Assembly: GCA_013152825.1 (NCBI GenBank)
Contig: JAADFP010000016.1
Location: 1-14,818, forward strand
Direction: 5' to 3'
Origin: Caldisericota bacterium
GTDB lineage: Bacteria > CAIJMQ01 > JAADFP01
DNA: 14,818 nucleotides
Below are positions 14,742-14,818 of the stretch, piece after piece. The notes under the pieces were generated by a model. That model worked only from the letters and a program-made list of their open reading frames with translations, was not told the DNA's origin and searched no databases. The first letter of the stretch is position 1; every line of letters begins with the position of its first letter. The translations under genes were made by a program, and so were the position numbers.

Positions 14742-14778
14742 CGGTTGTCCCGACATGCGTCGGGAGAAGCGGTAACCG
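14742..14778. repeat. inverted repeat / hairpin
   Basis: A perfect 7-bp stem, TCCCGAC (14748-14754) with GTCGGGA (14759-14765), closes a 4-base ATGC loop. It is enclosed by an outer stem CGGTT (14742-14746) and AACCG (14774-14778). It looks like a dispersed intergenic palindrome or a structured RNA element; no T-run follows, so a terminator is unlikely. Confidence 0.6.
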
Positions 14779-14818
14779 TCTCTCCCCTGCCTTCTTTCTG
14801 CTTCCTGTATCATCCATG

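Larger units (their letters stand above)
14529..14818. other. non-coding region downstream of tRNA-Pro
   Basis: No convincing ORF on either strand. The first part (to about 14695) is AC-rich and low in complexity on the plus strand. The second part holds three 7-bp units (14718-14738) and a hairpin (14742-14778), listed separately. A weak 4-bp stem, CTCC/GGAG, lies just after the tRNA but has no T-run, so I do not call a terminator. Confidence 0.6.

Noticed and set aside
14454..14818. tRNA-Pro as an integration site (attachment site) of a mobile element
   Set aside because: No repeated copy of the tRNA 3' end and no integrase are visible in the window.

Overview
The window comes from an uncultured-looking, probably anaerobic bacterium with moderate GC. 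A methylenetetrahydrofolate reductase, an NfnA/SudB-type flavoprotein, a flavodoxin-ferredoxin (EFR1-type) protein and a possible uroporphyrinogen-decarboxylase-family remnant all suggest one-carbon and redox metabolism of an acetogen-like or candidate-phylum anaerobe. DUF4321 and the DRTGG ATPase are families I associate with Clostridia and related anaerobes. The phylum cannot be fixed from this sequence alone.

Layout. (1) Positions 1-5264, minus strand: a tight operon starts from a good promoter at 5309-5336 and reads metF, an orphan E2 acyltransferase, a DUF4321 membrane protein, aroC, a DRTGG-domain BioD-like ATPase that carries a -1 frameshift, and the start of an NfnA/SudB-type subunit that leaves the window at position 1. 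The last three junctions overlap by 4, 1 and 11 bases, so translation is probably coupled. (2) 5349-9060, minus strand: a second operon reads a 52-residue small protein, a secreted Asp-box (BNR) propeller protein, a LolA-like lipoprotein and a Ski2/HelY-type RNA helicase. (3) 9153-11165, plus strand: a GT-B glycosyltransferase whose C-terminus has been changed by a 10-bp tandem duplication, then an EFR1-type flavodoxin-ferredoxin. (4) 11174-11971, minus strand: a metal-dependent amidohydrolase, divergent from (5) 12070-14190, plus strand: an exported 706-residue fusion of a C45-type Ntn hydrolase with an alpha/beta-hydrolase. (6) 14454-14528: tRNA-Pro(CGG) with its own promoter, followed by about 290 bases of non-coding sequence with short repeats and a hairpin.

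The most interesting points are the two-nucleophile exported hydrolase, the back-to-back promoters at 11979-12062 that predict leaderless mRNAs for both flanking genes with a perfect palindrome between them, two separate frame-breaking lesions (921-924 and 10181-10200), an E2 enzyme without visible E1/E3 partners in a metF operon, and a 52-residue ORF that looks like the two ends of a URO-D-family protein joined together. I saw no CRISPR array, insertion sequence, phage gene or convincing intrinsic terminator.
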